A stretch of 64,000 nt of DNA from Absicoccus intestinalis. Lineage in GTDB: Bacteria; Bacillota_I; Bacilli_A; Erysipelotrichales; Erysipelotrichaceae. The DNA is taken from positions 40,940 through 104,939 of the forward strand of contig NZ_JALBUS010000007.1 in the NCBI RefSeq assembly GCF_033971885.1. The letters run 5' to 3'. Positions 30,564 through 40,256 of this stretch are shown here, piece by piece; the stretch's first letter is position 1, and each line of letters begins with the position of its first letter. Below the pieces are notes generated by a model. The model was not told the origin of the DNA, made no database searches, and saw nothing but the letters and a program-made list of their open reading frames with translations. Both the position numbers and the translations under genes were made by a program.

Positions 30564-31778
30564 ATGGAAAAAATTCAAATGAAAACGCCGTTGGTTGAAA
30601 TGGATGGCGATGAAATGACACGTATTTTATGGAAGATGATCAAGGATGAACTGATCCTTCCCTATGTGGATTTAAAAACAGAATATTATGATCTCGGATT
30701 AAAACATCGAGATGAAACCAATGATCAAGTAACGATCGATGCAGCCAATGCCAATAAAAAATATGGAGTTTCCGTAAAATGTGCAACGATCACACCCAAT
30801 GCACAACGAGTAGAAGAATACAACTTACATCAAATGTGGAAATCTCCCAATGGTACGATCCGTGCCATTCTGGATGGAACGGTGTTCCGTGCTCCTATCA
30901 TGATCGATCCCATCCAACCGGTTGTACGCAATTGGAAAAAGCCAATCACCATTGCTCGTCATGCCTATGGTGATGTATATCGAGATCAAGAAATTCGTGT
31001 ATCCAAACCAGGAACAGCTACATTAAAATTTACCGATGAAGATGGCCGGACAACCGAAGAAAAAATCTTTGATTTTGAAGGAAAAGGAGTACTTCAAGGT
31101 CTTTATAATAAAGATGATTCGATTCAATCATTTGCTCGTAGTTGTTTCAATTATGCTTTAGATGCAAAACAAGACCTATGGTTTGGTGCAAAAGATACGA
31201 TTTCGAAAAAATATGATCATACGTTCAAAGATATTTTTCAAGAAATCTATGATCAGGAATACAAAGACAAATTTGAAGCAGCTGGCATCACTTATTTTTA
31301 TTCATTGATCGATGATATCGTCGCCCGAGTGATTCGTAGCGAAGGTGGCATGATCTGGGCTTGTAAGAACTATGATGGTGATGTAATGAGCGATATGGTA
31401 TCGACCGCATTTGGTTCGTTAGCCATGATGACCAGTGTATTGGTTTCTCCAGATGGCAATTATGAATACGAAGCAGCCCACGGAACCGTTACGCGTCATT
31501 ACTACAAATATTTGAAAGGTGAAAAAACCTCGACCAATCCGATTGCTACAATTTTTGCCTGGACAGGAGCTCTCGCAAAACGTGGTGAAAAAGACGGTTT
31601 GGAAGATTTACAAACCTTCGCTCATACGCTTGAACAAGCTTGTTTAGATACATTGAATGCAGGTATCATGACAAAAGATCTTTGTGCCTTAGCACAAGGT
31701 GTAGAAACCAAACAAGTGGATTCGGAACAATTTATTCAAGCAATCAAACAACAATTAGAAAAATTGATGGCCGCCTAA
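30564..31778 (+). CDS. icd: NADP-dependent isocitrate dehydrogenase, eukaryotic-like type II
   Basis: 404 residues; converts isocitrate to 2-oxoglutarate with NADP. MEMDGDEMTRILW-type start (PLVEMDGDEMTRILWKMIKDEL), substrate loop KSPNGTIRAILDGTVFRAPI, metal/substrate Asp cluster LIDDIVARVIRSEGGMIWACKNYDGDVMSDM, and cofactor segment AAHGTVTRHYYKYLKGEKTSTNPIATIFAW. This branch is typical of eukaryotes and some anaerobic Bacillota, not the usual bacterial Icd. The ATG at 30564 follows TTGGAGGATGCCT. In an anaerobe it supplies 2-oxoglutarate and NADPH for glutamate synthesis. Confidence 0.95.
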   Translation: MEKIQMKTPLVEMDGDEMTRILWKMIKDELILPYVDLKTEYYDLGLKHRDETNDQVTIDAANANKKYGVSVKCATITPNAQRVEEYNLHQMWKSPNGTIRAILDGTVFRAPIMIDPIQPVVRNWKKPITIARHAYGDVYRDQEIRVSKPGTATLKFTDEDGRTTEEKIFDFEGKGVLQGLYNKDDSIQSFARSCFNYALDAKQDLWFGAKDTISKKYDHTFKDIFQEIYDQEYKDKFEAAGITYFYSLIDDIVARVIRSEGGMIWACKNYDGDVMSDMVSTAFGSLAMMTSVLVSPDGNYEYEAAHGTVTRHYYKYLKGEKTSTNPIATIFAWTGALAKRGEKDGLEDLQTFAHTLEQACLDTLNAGIMTKDLCALAQGVETKQVDSEQFIQAIKQQLEKLMAA

Positions 31779-31795
31779 GCGACCATCTTTTTTTA
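31766..31795 (+). terminator. Terminator after icd
   Basis: GATGG(CC) and (GA)CCATC enclose a short loop containing the stop codon, followed by seven T. Confidence 0.75.
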
Positions 31796-32503
31796 TAGGT
31801 CTTCATTTGATACGACGTATCCTCTATTTTCCAGTTTTTTTAATAATGCGATCAACTGCTCTTCGGTATACACTACATAATCGGCGGCATCTCCTTCCAT
31901 TTGATGATGTCGATTCAAATGAATGGTATGCATGCCAGCCCCTTTTGCTCCTTTCATGTCATTGATATAATTATCACCAATATAATACCAATCGGAAATG
32001 TTTGTATGGGTATACTTGGCAATGGCTTGAAACGCTTGTGGATCGGGTTTCGCATAGCCCAATTGTCCCGATGTATATACATGATCGGGCGCAAAATAAG
32101 CAAAAACATCCAAAGCTTTTAATTTCATTCGTTGATGATCATCGAATCCATTTGTCAAGATTGCAATCTCACTGGATGTATTTTTAAAATATTCATGGTA
32201 GGAGGGTGCCATTTGAATATGATGTTGGTTTTCTCGATACAGATCTTGAAAATCAGCCGCTTGTTCTAGACTCATCTCTAATCCCAAAGCTTGACTGGAT
32301 GCATAAATACGATAGATGCCACTATCATCTACAGTGATCGTATCATTTTGTAACAAATCAAATACTTCATCTCCATATTCTCGATAAATACGATAAAATT
32401 CTTCTAAATCACCTTCATAATCTGGAAAAAATTGTGCGATGCATTTGCGAAAAGGATCTTGTAGATCATAGAGTGTGTCATCACAATCAAAACAAAATTT
32501 CAT
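31793..32503 (-). CDS. HAD-superfamily hydrolase, pyrimidine 5'-nucleotidase-like
   Basis: 236 residues, soluble phosphatase of subfamily IA. Motif I FDCDDTLYDL (residues 4-13) with nucleophile Asp5, motif II AILTNGF, Lys in LGYAKPDPQAF, and motif III YYIGDNYINDMKGAKGAGM. The DCDDTLYD form and a small cap match pyrimidine nucleotidases (SDT1-like), but the natural substrate is not shown. AGAGGTATGT precedes the ATG. Convergent with icd. Confidence 0.85.
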   Translation of the reverse strand: MKFCFDCDDTLYDLQDPFRKCIAQFFPDYEGDLEEFYRIYREYGDEVFDLLQNDTITVDDSGIYRIYASSQALGLEMSLEQAADFQDLYRENQHHIQMAPSYHEYFKNTSSEIAILTNGFDDHQRMKLKALDVFAYFAPDHVYTSGQLGYAKPDPQAFQAIAKYTHTNISDWYYIGDNYINDMKGAKGAGMHTIHLNRHHQMEGDAADYVVYTEEQLIALLKKLENRGYVVSNEDL

Positions 32504-32540
32504 ACATACCTCTTTTCTGCTCTAATCATAACGAATTCTC

Positions 32541-32574
32541 AAAAAAAAAGGAACTGCAAATACAGTTCCTTTTC
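32541..32574. terminator. Bidirectional terminator between nifJ and the HAD gene
   Basis: GGAACTG, CAAATA and CAGTTCC with A-run before and T-run after; mainly ends nifJ transcripts on the minus strand. Confidence 0.8.
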
Positions 32575-32580
32575 AGTAGA

Positions 32581-35500
32581 TTATTCGTCTTCTTTTGCCA
32601 TAGAAACTAAACGATGATAACGACGTGCAGCATCTGCTTTCGCTTCTTCGAATAATTCATCGGCTTTTTCAGCACCTTTTAACTTAACCAATTGATTGAA
32701 TCGAGTTTCTCTCATCATGAAGTCTTTCATCTTCGAGTAATCTGGTTCTTTTGAATCAATTGTCAAGTGTTGTTCAGCACGTGGATCGTAACGATACAAT
32801 ACGACATATCCACAATCTACGGCATCACGTTGTACTTGTTGATGGATTCCTAATCCACCCTTGATATGATGCTCAGCACAAGGTGCATACGCAATGATCA
32901 ATGATGGTCCATCATAGCTTTCTGCTTCTTGGAATGCTTTCAATGTTTGCATCTTATTGGCACCCATACATACAGAAGCAACATAAGCTGTACCATAAGT
33001 CATGACAATTTGTCCTAAATCTTTCTTAGCAACCGTCTTACCACCAGCAGCAAACTTAGCAATGGAAGCACGTTGCGAAGATTTAGAAGATTGTCCACCC
33101 GTATTTGAATAAACCTCAGTATCTAAGACTAATACGTTCACATTCACGTTGTTGGCCATGACATGGTCTAATCCACCATATCCAATATCGTAAGCCCAAC
33201 CATCACCACCGATGATCCATACTGATTTTTCAACCAAATCCGCATCGGCTAATGCTTTTACATCTTCATTGGCTTCTTTAGCAGCTAATTCTTTGATTTG
33301 TGGTGCTAATGCACGTTCTGCATCTTTGTCACCCTTTGCTTCAAGATATTTTTCAAAAGCAGCCTTCAATTCTGGAGCAACACTATCCATGTTTTCTTCC
33401 ATTGTCTTATAGATCGTAGACATACGGTAGTTTTGTGCCAATGCCATACCATATCCATATTCGGCATTATCTTCGAACAAAGAGTTAGCCCAAGCAGGTC
33501 CATTTCCATCTTTATCCGTTACAAATGGTGTATCTGGTGTAGCACCACAATAGATGGAAGAACATCCAGTTGCATTGGCAATCATCATGTCTTTACCAAA
33601 TAATTGAGATGCTAAACGATAGTAAGGTGTTTCACCACATCCTGGACAAGATCCTGGAACTTCGAAATAAGGCATCAAGAATTGAGAACCTTTGATCGTG
33701 TTCTTAGGGAATAGATCTTTCTTGTATTCAGTTTCTTTGAATAGGTAATCTGCCAATGGATCTTCATCCAATTTGTCATGGATAGGAACCATCTTCAAGG
33801 CTTTTTCACCCTTCTTACCTGGACATTCAGTGACACATAATCCACAACCAACACAGTTAGAAGGTGAAGTTTGTACGCGGAATGATAATTTTTGATCTTT
33901 TACACCAATAGCTGGAACCGTCTTGAATTCTTGTGGTGCATTAGCCACTTCTTCATCAGTCAAAGCAAATGTACGAATGGTTGCATGTGGACATACGAAG
34001 GAACAAATTCCACATTGAATACAGTTGTCTGGATTCCAATCTGGAACCATGGCAGCCGTAGCACGATGACCTTTGAATGCTGCATTTGGTTGCATAGAAC
34101 CATCCAATGCATATTTAGCAAATGTGCTTACTGGCATATCGTATCCTTCCAAAGCATTGATACGACCTGCATATTCATCCCAATAAGGATCACCAGTCAT
34201 TGTACGTAATTCACCACTTGGTAATTCAGCCCATGCTGGATCAACTGGAACTTCAACAATACCATCTTTACCAGCATCGATTGCTGCATAGTTCAATTGA
34301 ACGATTTGATCACCTTTCTTACCATAAGACTTCTTAGCGAATTTCTTCATCAAATCAACCGAAGTTTCCAAAGGCATGATTTGTGTATTCAAAGCAAAGA
34401 AAGCACTCTGTAAAATCGTATTGGTACGACGACCCATACCGATTTCTAAGGCAATCTTGGTTGCATTAATGATATAGAATTTTGCATGTGCCTGTGCTAA
34501 ACGTTTCTTCAAACGATTTGGCATATGTTTTACGATTTCTTCTTTATCGAAAGTTGTATTCAATAAGAAAGTACCGCCATCTTTTAATCCACGAGCTACA
34601 TCATAACGGAACATATAAGCATCCAAAGATACTGAGATAAAGTCCGCATTATTTACATAATAAGTAGAGTGGATTGGTGATTTTCCAAAACGCAAGTGAG
34701 AACGAGTAACACCACCGGCTTTTTTCGAGTCATATGCGAAATAACCTTGTGCATATTGATCGGTATTATCACCAATGATCTTGATCGTGTTCTTATTAGC
34801 ACCTACTGTACCATCGGAACCAAGACCCCAGAACAAACAAGAAGTTGCATCGGATTCGATGACATAACTTGTGTCAACTGGTAAGGATGTATGCGTTAGA
34901 TCATCCTCGATACCAATCGTAAATCCTGTCTTGATATCGTCTGCTTTTAAGTAATCCAATACGGCTTTGATATGGCAAGGTTGTGTATCATGAGAACCTA
35001 ATCCATAACGTCCACCGATAATTTCAATTCCAGATCCAGCCAAGGCACCTAATACATCTAAGTATAGAGGTTCACCACTAGCTCCAGCTTCTTTTGTACG
35101 ATCCAATACAGCAATACGTTTAACGGTTGCAGGTAAAACTGCTTTTAAGTATTTTGCAGAGAATGGACGATACAAATGAACCTTGATCATACCGACTTTT
35201 TCACCCTTAGCAACTAAGTCGTTCACAACTTCTAATCCAGCTTCACTTGCTGAACCCATAACCACGAAGACACGTTCAGCATCTGGCGCACCAACATAGT
35301 TAAATGGTTTATAGTCACGTCCAGTGATTTCACTGACCTTCTTCATGTAATCAGCGACAACATCGGCGACATTTGCATAATGTTCGTTACGAGCTTCAAC
35401 AGTTTGGAAGAAGATATCATCGTTTTCGTTCGCACCACGAGTTACTGGATTTGTATGTGGGTTCATAGAACGTTTACGGAATTCTTCCAATGCTTCGTAA

Positions 35501-36087
35501 TCAATTAAGTCTTTGTATTTTTCAGTGTCAAATACTTCAACTTTGTGTACTTCATGAGAAGTACGGAATCCATCAAAGAAATGAATAAATGGAACTTGAC
35601 ATTTGATGGCAGCTAAGTGAGCAACACCAGCTAGATCCATAACTTCCTGTACGGAATGCGACGATAACATAGGGATACCGGTCTGACGTACAGCATAAAT
35701 GTCTTCATGGTCACCGAAGATATTTAATGAACGGCTTGCTAGTGAACGCGCAGCTACATGTAAAACGACTGGTAAATTTTCACCAACCCATTTATAGATA
35801 TTTGGGATCATCAACAACAAACCTTGACTGGCAGTAAATGTTGTTGCTAAAGTTCCTCCCTGTGCAGCACCATGCACAGCACCAGATGCACCGGCTTCTG
35901 ATTGTAATTCAGCGATTTTTACAACTTCACCGAATACATTTTTTCGTCCTTGGCTTGCCCAATCATCCATCGATTCTGCCATTGGCGAAGATGGTGTAAT
36001 TGGATAAATACAACTCATTTCGGTAAGAGCATAGGCATTATGGGCCGCAGCCGTGTTACCGTCCATGGACTGGAATTTTTTTGCCAT
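32581..36087 (-). CDS. nifJ: Pyruvate:ferredoxin (flavodoxin) oxidoreductase
   Basis: Oxidises pyruvate to acetyl-CoA and CO2 while reducing ferredoxin or flavodoxin; a central enzyme of anaerobic metabolism. 1168 residues, full length. N-terminal TPP-interacting domain (EMSCIYPITPSSPMAE, ASQGLLLMIPNIYKWVGE), two 4Fe-4S sites (CIQCGICSFVCPH and CVGCGLCVTECPG, about 690-755), a third Cys set starting CPGCGETPYYRL, and TPP-binding GGDGWAYDIGYGGLDH with YSNTGGQSSKSSQRA. Own promoter: a TATAAT box on the minus strand near 36131 and an AAGGAGGAAATTAT ribosome site. Confidence 0.98.
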   Translation of the reverse strand: MAKKFQSMDGNTAAAHNAYALTEMSCIYPITPSSPMAESMDDWASQGRKNVFGEVVKIAELQSEAGASGAVHGAAQGGTLATTFTASQGLLLMIPNIYKWVGENLPVVLHVAARSLASRSLNIFGDHEDIYAVRQTGIPMLSSHSVQEVMDLAGVAHLAAIKCQVPFIHFFDGFRTSHEVHKVEVFDTEKYKDLIDYEALEEFRKRSMNPHTNPVTRGANENDDIFFQTVEARNEHYANVADVVADYMKKVSEITGRDYKPFNYVGAPDAERVFVVMGSASEAGLEVVNDLVAKGEKVGMIKVHLYRPFSAKYLKAVLPATVKRIAVLDRTKEAGASGEPLYLDVLGALAGSGIEIIGGRYGLGSHDTQPCHIKAVLDYLKADDIKTGFTIGIEDDLTHTSLPVDTSYVIESDATSCLFWGLGSDGTVGANKNTIKIIGDNTDQYAQGYFAYDSKKAGGVTRSHLRFGKSPIHSTYYVNNADFISVSLDAYMFRYDVARGLKDGGTFLLNTTFDKEEIVKHMPNRLKKRLAQAHAKFYIINATKIALEIGMGRRTNTILQSAFFALNTQIMPLETSVDLMKKFAKKSYGKKGDQIVQLNYAAIDAGKDGIVEVPVDPAWAELPSGELRTMTGDPYWDEYAGRINALEGYDMPVSTFAKYALDGSMQPNAAFKGHRATAAMVPDWNPDNCIQCGICSFVCPHATIRTFALTDEEVANAPQEFKTVPAIGVKDQKLSFRVQTSPSNCVGCGLCVTECPGKKGEKALKMVPIHDKLDEDPLADYLFKETEYKKDLFPKNTIKGSQFLMPYFEVPGSCPGCGETPYYRLASQLFGKDMMIANATGCSSIYCGATPDTPFVTDKDGNGPAWANSLFEDNAEYGYGMALAQNYRMSTIYKTMEENMDSVAPELKAAFEKYLEAKGDKDAERALAPQIKELAAKEANEDVKALADADLVEKSVWIIGGDGWAYDIGYGGLDHVMANNVNVNVLVLDTEVYSNTGGQSSKSSQRASIAKFAAGGKTVAKKDLGQIVMTYGTAYVASVCMGANKMQTLKAFQEAESYDGPSLIIAYAPCAEHHIKGGLGIHQQVQRDAVDCGYVVLYRYDPRAEQHLTIDSKEPDYSKMKDFMMRETRFNQLVKLKGAEKADELFEEAKADAARRYHRLVSMAKEDE

Positions 36088-36103
36088 ATAATTTCCTCCT
36101 TAA

Positions 36104-36124
36104 ATATTTGGTTTATTCATACCA
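36104..36124. promoter_or_regulatory. Inverted repeat between nifJ promoter and gene
   Basis: TTTGGT and ACCAAA arms about seven bases apart, downstream of the nifJ -10. A candidate operator for redox or carbon control; no regulator can be named. Confidence 0.35.
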
Positions 36125-36224
36125 AAATTATTATACGAGTTTTGTATTATTTTTTAAAGGACAATTTTTACGCTTTTATCAATTATTCATTAAGCATATC
36201 ACTATTCTTTTATCATCTGTGTGA

Positions 36225-36230
36225 TATAAT
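36225..36230 (+). promoter_or_regulatory. Extended -10 promoter of the yuiD-like gene
   Basis: TGTGATATAAT: a TG one base before TATAAT, with no clear -35. Start of transcription would be near 36237, giving a leader of about 24 bases with AAGGGAGGAAGG. Confidence 0.55.
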
Positions 36231-36260
36231 GAACACAAGAAATCAAGGGAGGAAGGATTT

Positions 36261-36731
36261 ATGACCATTCCTGCTTCACTTTTTCCATTAGTGACAGCAC
36301 TTGTTTGCAATTTAATTGCACAAGTTCTCAAGACCATCTTTTATTATTTGAAATCTGGTGAATGGGACCTCCACTGGGTCGTAGCAAGTGGTGGATTTCC
36401 CAGTTCCCACTCTTCAACCGTAACCGGTCTTTCCATGGCCATCGGCATTCAAGAAGGATTTAATTCTGCGTTATTTGCCGTTACCGCTATTTTCGCATTC
36501 ATCGTCATGTATGATGCTTGCCATGTACGTTACTATTCCGGAAAAAATATTGAATTAACGCAGCAATTGATCAAGGATCTCAAAGATGAAGCACAGATAA
36601 ATATCGATTATGACGAACCCATTTATAAAGAGCAGCTCAAAGCTGTATTAGGTCATAAATTTACGGAAGTCATTGGTGGATTTATCATTGGTCTATTGGT
36701 TCCATTATTTATTAGCCCTTTATTTCTATAG
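36261..36731 (+). CDS. Divergent PAP2-family membrane protein (DUF212, YuiD-like)
   Basis: 156 residues with about four membrane segments. The PAP2-like signature is visible: VVASGGFPSSHSSTVTGLSMAIG and IVMYDACHVRYYSGKNIE. Family members are predicted lipid phosphatases of unknown substrate. Followed 25 bases later by the NifU-like gene, likely in one operon. Confidence 0.88.
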   Translation: MTIPASLFPLVTALVCNLIAQVLKTIFYYLKSGEWDLHWVVASGGFPSSHSSTVTGLSMAIGIQEGFNSALFAVTAIFAFIVMYDACHVRYYSGKNIELTQQLIKDLKDEAQINIDYDEPIYKEQLKAVLGHKFTEVIGGFIIGLLVPLFISPLFL

Positions 36732-36756
36732 ATAGTAAGATAAGGAGATGCATACC

Positions 36757-37014
36757 ATGTCAGCAGAACAAACAAACGAAGAACATATCCCGACAAAAAA
36801 AGAAGTCGAAGCATGTATTGATAAAATTCGTCCCTATATCCAACAAGATGGTGGTGACATTGCCTTTTTGGGTATTGACGAAAACAATGTTGTGTATGTC
36901 ACATTCCGTGGTGCTTGCCAAGGATGCTTTATGGCCGTCAACGATTTTTCCAGTGGCATCAAATCATTGATCTTAGATGAAGTGCCTGGCGTACGAGATG
37001 TCATGCTTGTTTAA
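36757..37014 (+). CDS. NifU C-terminal-domain Fe-S scaffold protein
   Basis: 85 residues; carries iron-sulfur clusters for transfer to enzymes. VEACIDKIRPYIQQDGGDIAFLGID and GACQGCFMAV with the CxxC cluster ligands. The ATG at 36757 is spaced correctly from AAGGAG; the ATG nine bases earlier is too close. A useful partner for iron-sulfur enzymes such as the divergent nifJ product. Confidence 0.92.
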   Translation: MSAEQTNEEHIPTKKEVEACIDKIRPYIQQDGGDIAFLGIDENNVVYVTFRGACQGCFMAVNDFSSGIKSLILDEVPGVRDVMLV

Positions 37015-37048
37015 AAAGGCGATGTAGCTTAGACTACATCGCCTTTTA
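37013..37048. terminator. Bidirectional terminator
   Basis: AAAAGGCGATGTAG and CTACATCGCCTTTT form a 14-bp stem with a CTTAGA loop between two convergent genes. Confidence 0.88.
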
Positions 37049-37781
37049 ACATATGATCTATATAATATGGAAATTGTTTTTGCCACCAAGGCCAATCATG
37101 CGCTACATCATACCCCCAATAATCACACCAAGCATGAATGCCTTTTTCTTTAAAGATTTGTTCTAATTGTCGTAGATCTTTTGAAGTTTCTCTTTCCCAA
37201 TCGCCTTGTCCTACACAAAAAATCATGGGATGTAAGTTGTATTTCCGAATATATGGATGATCCTTACCTATATTATATAAATAAGCCATGGGATTGTTTT
37301 GATACGTGATCTCATCATGATAACCAGCATAATATTGATCCATTTCATAGACGCCTGACAAGGCTAAAATACCATCAAACAAATCTGGAAAACGAAAGAA
37401 GAGATTGGTTGCATGGGTAGCTCCCATACTAGCTCCAGTTACCCACCAAGGCATGGAAGATCCAAAATACAGATCCGCTTCGGGTTTTAACTCATGAATG
37501 ATATATTGGATCCAAGCTTCATGACGATCATAACGCTCTTTGGGATCACCATGATCATTGGACCACGTCTCCAGATCAATGGCATCACAAGCGATAAACC
37601 GAATCTTTCCTGCTTCAATTTGCTCAGCAACCGTCTCATACATATGCCGATCTTCCCATTCAAAAAAACGATTGTTTTGGGTTGGAATCACTAGACATAC
37701 TTTCCCTGTATGTCCATAGATCTTGTATTCCATTTCTCGATCTAAATATCTCGAATACTTTTTAAAATATTTTACTAACAT
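37029..37781 (-). CDS. Putative alpha/beta-hydrolase esterase
   Basis: 250 residues. Esterase-family fold with nucleophile GASMGATHA (about Ser117), oxyanion-side strand KVCLVIPTQNNRFFEW, and catalytic His in GYDVAHDWPWWQKQFPYYIDHML. Similar small esterases act on carbohydrate or acyl esters; the substrate is unknown. A TATAAT box ends six bases before the ATG at 37781, so the transcript may be leaderless, with another ATG at 37787. Confidence 0.85.
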   Translation of the reverse strand: MLVKYFKKYSRYLDREMEYKIYGHTGKVCLVIPTQNNRFFEWEDRHMYETVAEQIEAGKIRFIACDAIDLETWSNDHGDPKERYDRHEAWIQYIIHELKPEADLYFGSSMPWWVTGASMGATHATNLFFRFPDLFDGILALSGVYEMDQYYAGYHDEITYQNNPMAYLYNIGKDHPYIRKYNLHPMIFCVGQGDWERETSKDLRQLEQIFKEKGIHAWCDYWGYDVAHDWPWWQKQFPYYIDHMLKGDVV

Positions 37782-37801
37782 GCACATATTATAACATATT
37801 G

Positions 37802-37831
37802 CAAATTTTTATACTTTGAATTATACTTGTA
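37802..37831 (+). promoter_or_regulatory. Promoter of typA
   Basis: TTGCAA, 17 bases, TATACT upstream of the typA ribosome site (AGAAAGAGAGTGACACT). A divergent TATAAT box for the esterase gene lies next to it. Confidence 0.6.
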
Positions 37832-37861
37832 CTGTTTTTTAGACAGAAAGAGAGTGACACT

Positions 37862-39697
37862 ATGTCCAATAGAGAAAAAATCTTGAACATTGCCGTCATC
37901 GCCCATGTCGACGCAGGAAAAAGTACGTTAGTTGATGCTTTCTTGCGACAAAGCGATGTATTCCGTGACAATGAAGAAGTCGTTGACTGTGTCATGGATT
38001 CCAATGATTTGGAACGTGAACGCGGTATCACTATTTATTCTAAGAACTGTTCGATCATCCACAATGGCGTAAAAATCAACATTGTTGATACACCAGGCCA
38101 TGCTGACTTTTCCAGTGAAGTCGAACGAATTATTCGTACCGTAGATACAGTCATCTTATTGGTCGATTCCAGTGAAGGACCTATGCCACAAACACGATTT
38201 GTGTTATCCAAAGCATTGGAAATTGGTTTGAAACCCATCCTACTGATCAATAAGATCGATAAAAAAGATCAACGCGCCGAAGAAGTTGTTGATGAAGTAT
38301 ACGATCTATTCCTTGACTTAAACGCAACCGATGAACAATTGGACTTCCCTATTTTATATGGCGTTGCCCGTGAAGGCCGAGTCCAATACGATTTGAATAC
38401 ACCAAGCGACAATATTGATCCTTTGTTTGATACGATCTTAAAACATTGTGATCCCTATCCAGACAAAGATGATCAACCAGCTCAAATGCAAGTATCCGCT
38501 TTAGCCTATGATGATTATATTGGTCGTTTAGGTATTGGTCGAATCTACAATGGCGTCCTGCATCAAGGCGATACCTATATTCGTTGCAATGAGCAAGGTT
38601 TAAATGAGCGTGAAACCATTTCAAAATTATTTGTCTACAAAGGACTTTCACGTGTCGATGTCAAAGAAGCACACAGTGGTGATATTGTCGTCATTGCCGG
38701 TATGCCGGATATCAATATTGGTGATACCATTTGCGACCCAGAACATGTAGAACCAATGTCCCATATTCCTATTGAAGAACCTACCCTTTCGATGAACTTC
38801 CATGTCAATACTTCGCCATTTGCTGGTCAAAGTGGTAAATATGTGACAAGTCGGAATTTAAAAGAACGCTTGGAAAAAGAATTGGAAGTCAATGTTGGAT
38901 TAAAAGTAGAAGAAACCGATAGTGCGGATTGTTTCAAAGTATCCGGTCGTGGTGAACTTCACATTTCCATCTTAATTGAAAATATGCGTCGTGAAGGATA
39001 TGAATTGGCCGTTTCCAAACCAGAGGTTATCTTACATGAAGATGAAAACGGTCATAAGGTAGAACCCGTCGAAGAAGTCGTCTGCATTGCACCAGAAGAA
39101 TATCAAGGTGCTATCATCAATAAATTGAATCTTCGTAAAGGTGTGATGCAAGATCTAAATGAAGAAAATGGCTATGTACGTATTACTTATCAAGTACCAA
39201 CACGAGGTCTATTAGGATTCCGTACTGAATTTATCAATGAAACCCATGGTGAAGGTACACTGGTTCGTCGAATTTCTGGTTATGAGCCTTACAAAGGTGA
39301 AATTCCACAACGAATGCAAGGTGCTATGATTTCCAATGGAACCGGAACGGCTATGACCTATGCCCTCTGGAATCTGCAAGAACGAGGTACTTTATTTATT
39401 TCACCACAAACACCTGTTTATGAAGGTATGATCATTGGTGAAAGTGCCAAAAATATTGATATGGACGTCAATCCATTAAAAAATAAAAAATTGACAGCGA
39501 TTCGATCCAGTGGACGAGATGAAGCGATGTTATTGACACCACCACGCATCTTTTCCTTAGAAGAAGCATTGGAATGGATCAATGATGATGAATTGGTAGA
39601 AGTCACACCTGATGCGATCCGTCTTCGCAAAAAAGGTCTAACAGCCATGGATCGTCGAAATTTATATCGTCAAAAAATGGCAGCCCAAGAACAATAA
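37862..39697 (+). CDS. typA: Ribosome-associated GTPase TypA/BipA
   Basis: 611 residues; translational GTPase involved in 50S assembly and stress or cold adaptation. G1 AHVDAGKSTL, G2 RERGITIYSKN, G3 DTPGHADF, G4 NKIDKKDQRAEE, then EF-G-like domains II, III and V and the TypA-specific C-terminal domain (EGMIIGESAKNIDMDVNPLKNKKLTAIRSSGRDEAMLLTPPR). Monocistronic with its own promoter and terminator. Confidence 0.98.
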   Translation: MSNREKILNIAVIAHVDAGKSTLVDAFLRQSDVFRDNEEVVDCVMDSNDLERERGITIYSKNCSIIHNGVKINIVDTPGHADFSSEVERIIRTVDTVILLVDSSEGPMPQTRFVLSKALEIGLKPILLINKIDKKDQRAEEVVDEVYDLFLDLNATDEQLDFPILYGVAREGRVQYDLNTPSDNIDPLFDTILKHCDPYPDKDDQPAQMQVSALAYDDYIGRLGIGRIYNGVLHQGDTYIRCNEQGLNERETISKLFVYKGLSRVDVKEAHSGDIVVIAGMPDINIGDTICDPEHVEPMSHIPIEEPTLSMNFHVNTSPFAGQSGKYVTSRNLKERLEKELEVNVGLKVEETDSADCFKVSGRGELHISILIENMRREGYELAVSKPEVILHEDENGHKVEPVEEVVCIAPEEYQGAIINKLNLRKGVMQDLNEENGYVRITYQVPTRGLLGFRTEFINETHGEGTLVRRISGYEPYKGEIPQRMQGAMISNGTGTAMTYALWNLQERGTLFISPQTPVYEGMIIGESAKNIDMDVNPLKNKKLTAIRSSGRDEAMLLTPPRIFSLEEALEWINDDELVEVTPDAIRLRKKGLTAMDRRNLYRQKMAAQEQ

Positions 39698-39722
39698 AAA
39701 ACACGCAAATTGCGTGTTTTTT
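39696..39722. terminator. Bidirectional terminator between typA and marR-like gene 1
   Basis: AAAAAACACGCA, AAT and TGCGTGTTTTTT; both directions end in T-runs. Confidence 0.85.
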
Positions 39723-40155
39723 ACTTATTATTCATGTCATATTCGATTCTTTTATTCAATGCATTTAAAATATGAGAAAAAGCCGAAATTTCTCTTTCAT
39801 CAAAAGAATCAAATACATCTTCGATTTCGGTTTGACACCATTTTTTACATGCCTGGATTTCTTCGAGTACTTTGTTTGTTAATCGCACATATACAACGCG
39901 ATGATCCTTTTCATATCGGATTCGCTGGATCCAACCCTTTTCTTCGTACTCGTTCATAAATTGGCTAGCGGCGGCAATACTAATGTCAAAATGTTTCGCC
40001 AGACCCGAAATCGTGACCTGATTATCTTTTGCCGTATAAATAAAAGAAATGATTTGAATATCTTTCATTTTATAAGAATTTTTAGTGACGGCAAAAGCAT
40101 CTTTCTGCCATTCTAAAAAATTATTGATTGCCTCCAAAGCTTCTTGATGTGACAT
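39721..40155 (-). CDS. MarR-family regulator 1
   Basis: 144 residues. Winged helix with VTISGLAKHFDISIAAASQFMNEYEEKGWIQRIRYEKDHRVVYVRLTNKV, helices on either side for dimer formation. Close relative of the regulator at 40257 (same AAASQF and EKGW motifs). The TATAGATAT/ATATCTATA palindrome before it is a likely own-operator. No transporter or enzyme gene adjoins, so the target is unknown. Confidence 0.88.
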   Translation of the reverse strand: MSHQEALEAINNFLEWQKDAFAVTKNSYKMKDIQIISFIYTAKDNQVTISGLAKHFDISIAAASQFMNEYEEKGWIQRIRYEKDHRVVYVRLTNKVLEEIQACKKWCQTEIEDVFDSFDEREISAFSHILNALNKRIEYDMNNK

Positions 40156-40181
40156 ATTGTTTTCCTTTCTTCTCTATTTAT

Positions 40182-40203
40182 ATAGATATAAATATATCTA
40201 TAA
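40182..40203. promoter_or_regulatory. Palindromic operator candidate of marR-like gene 1
   Basis: TATAGATAT, AAAT, ATATCTATA: perfect 9-bp arms over the likely -10 of the gene. MarR proteins typically bind 16-22-bp palindromes in their own promoters. Confidence 0.55.
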
Positions 40204-40224
40204 TGAAGGAGAAAATCAACAAAC

Positions 40225-40252
40225 AAAAAACGCACAATGTGCGCTTTTTGTA
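40225..40252 (-). terminator. Terminator after marR-like gene 2
   Basis: GCGCAC, ATT and GTGCGT followed by TTTTTTG on the minus strand. Confidence 0.75.
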
Positions 40253-40256
40253 GAAT

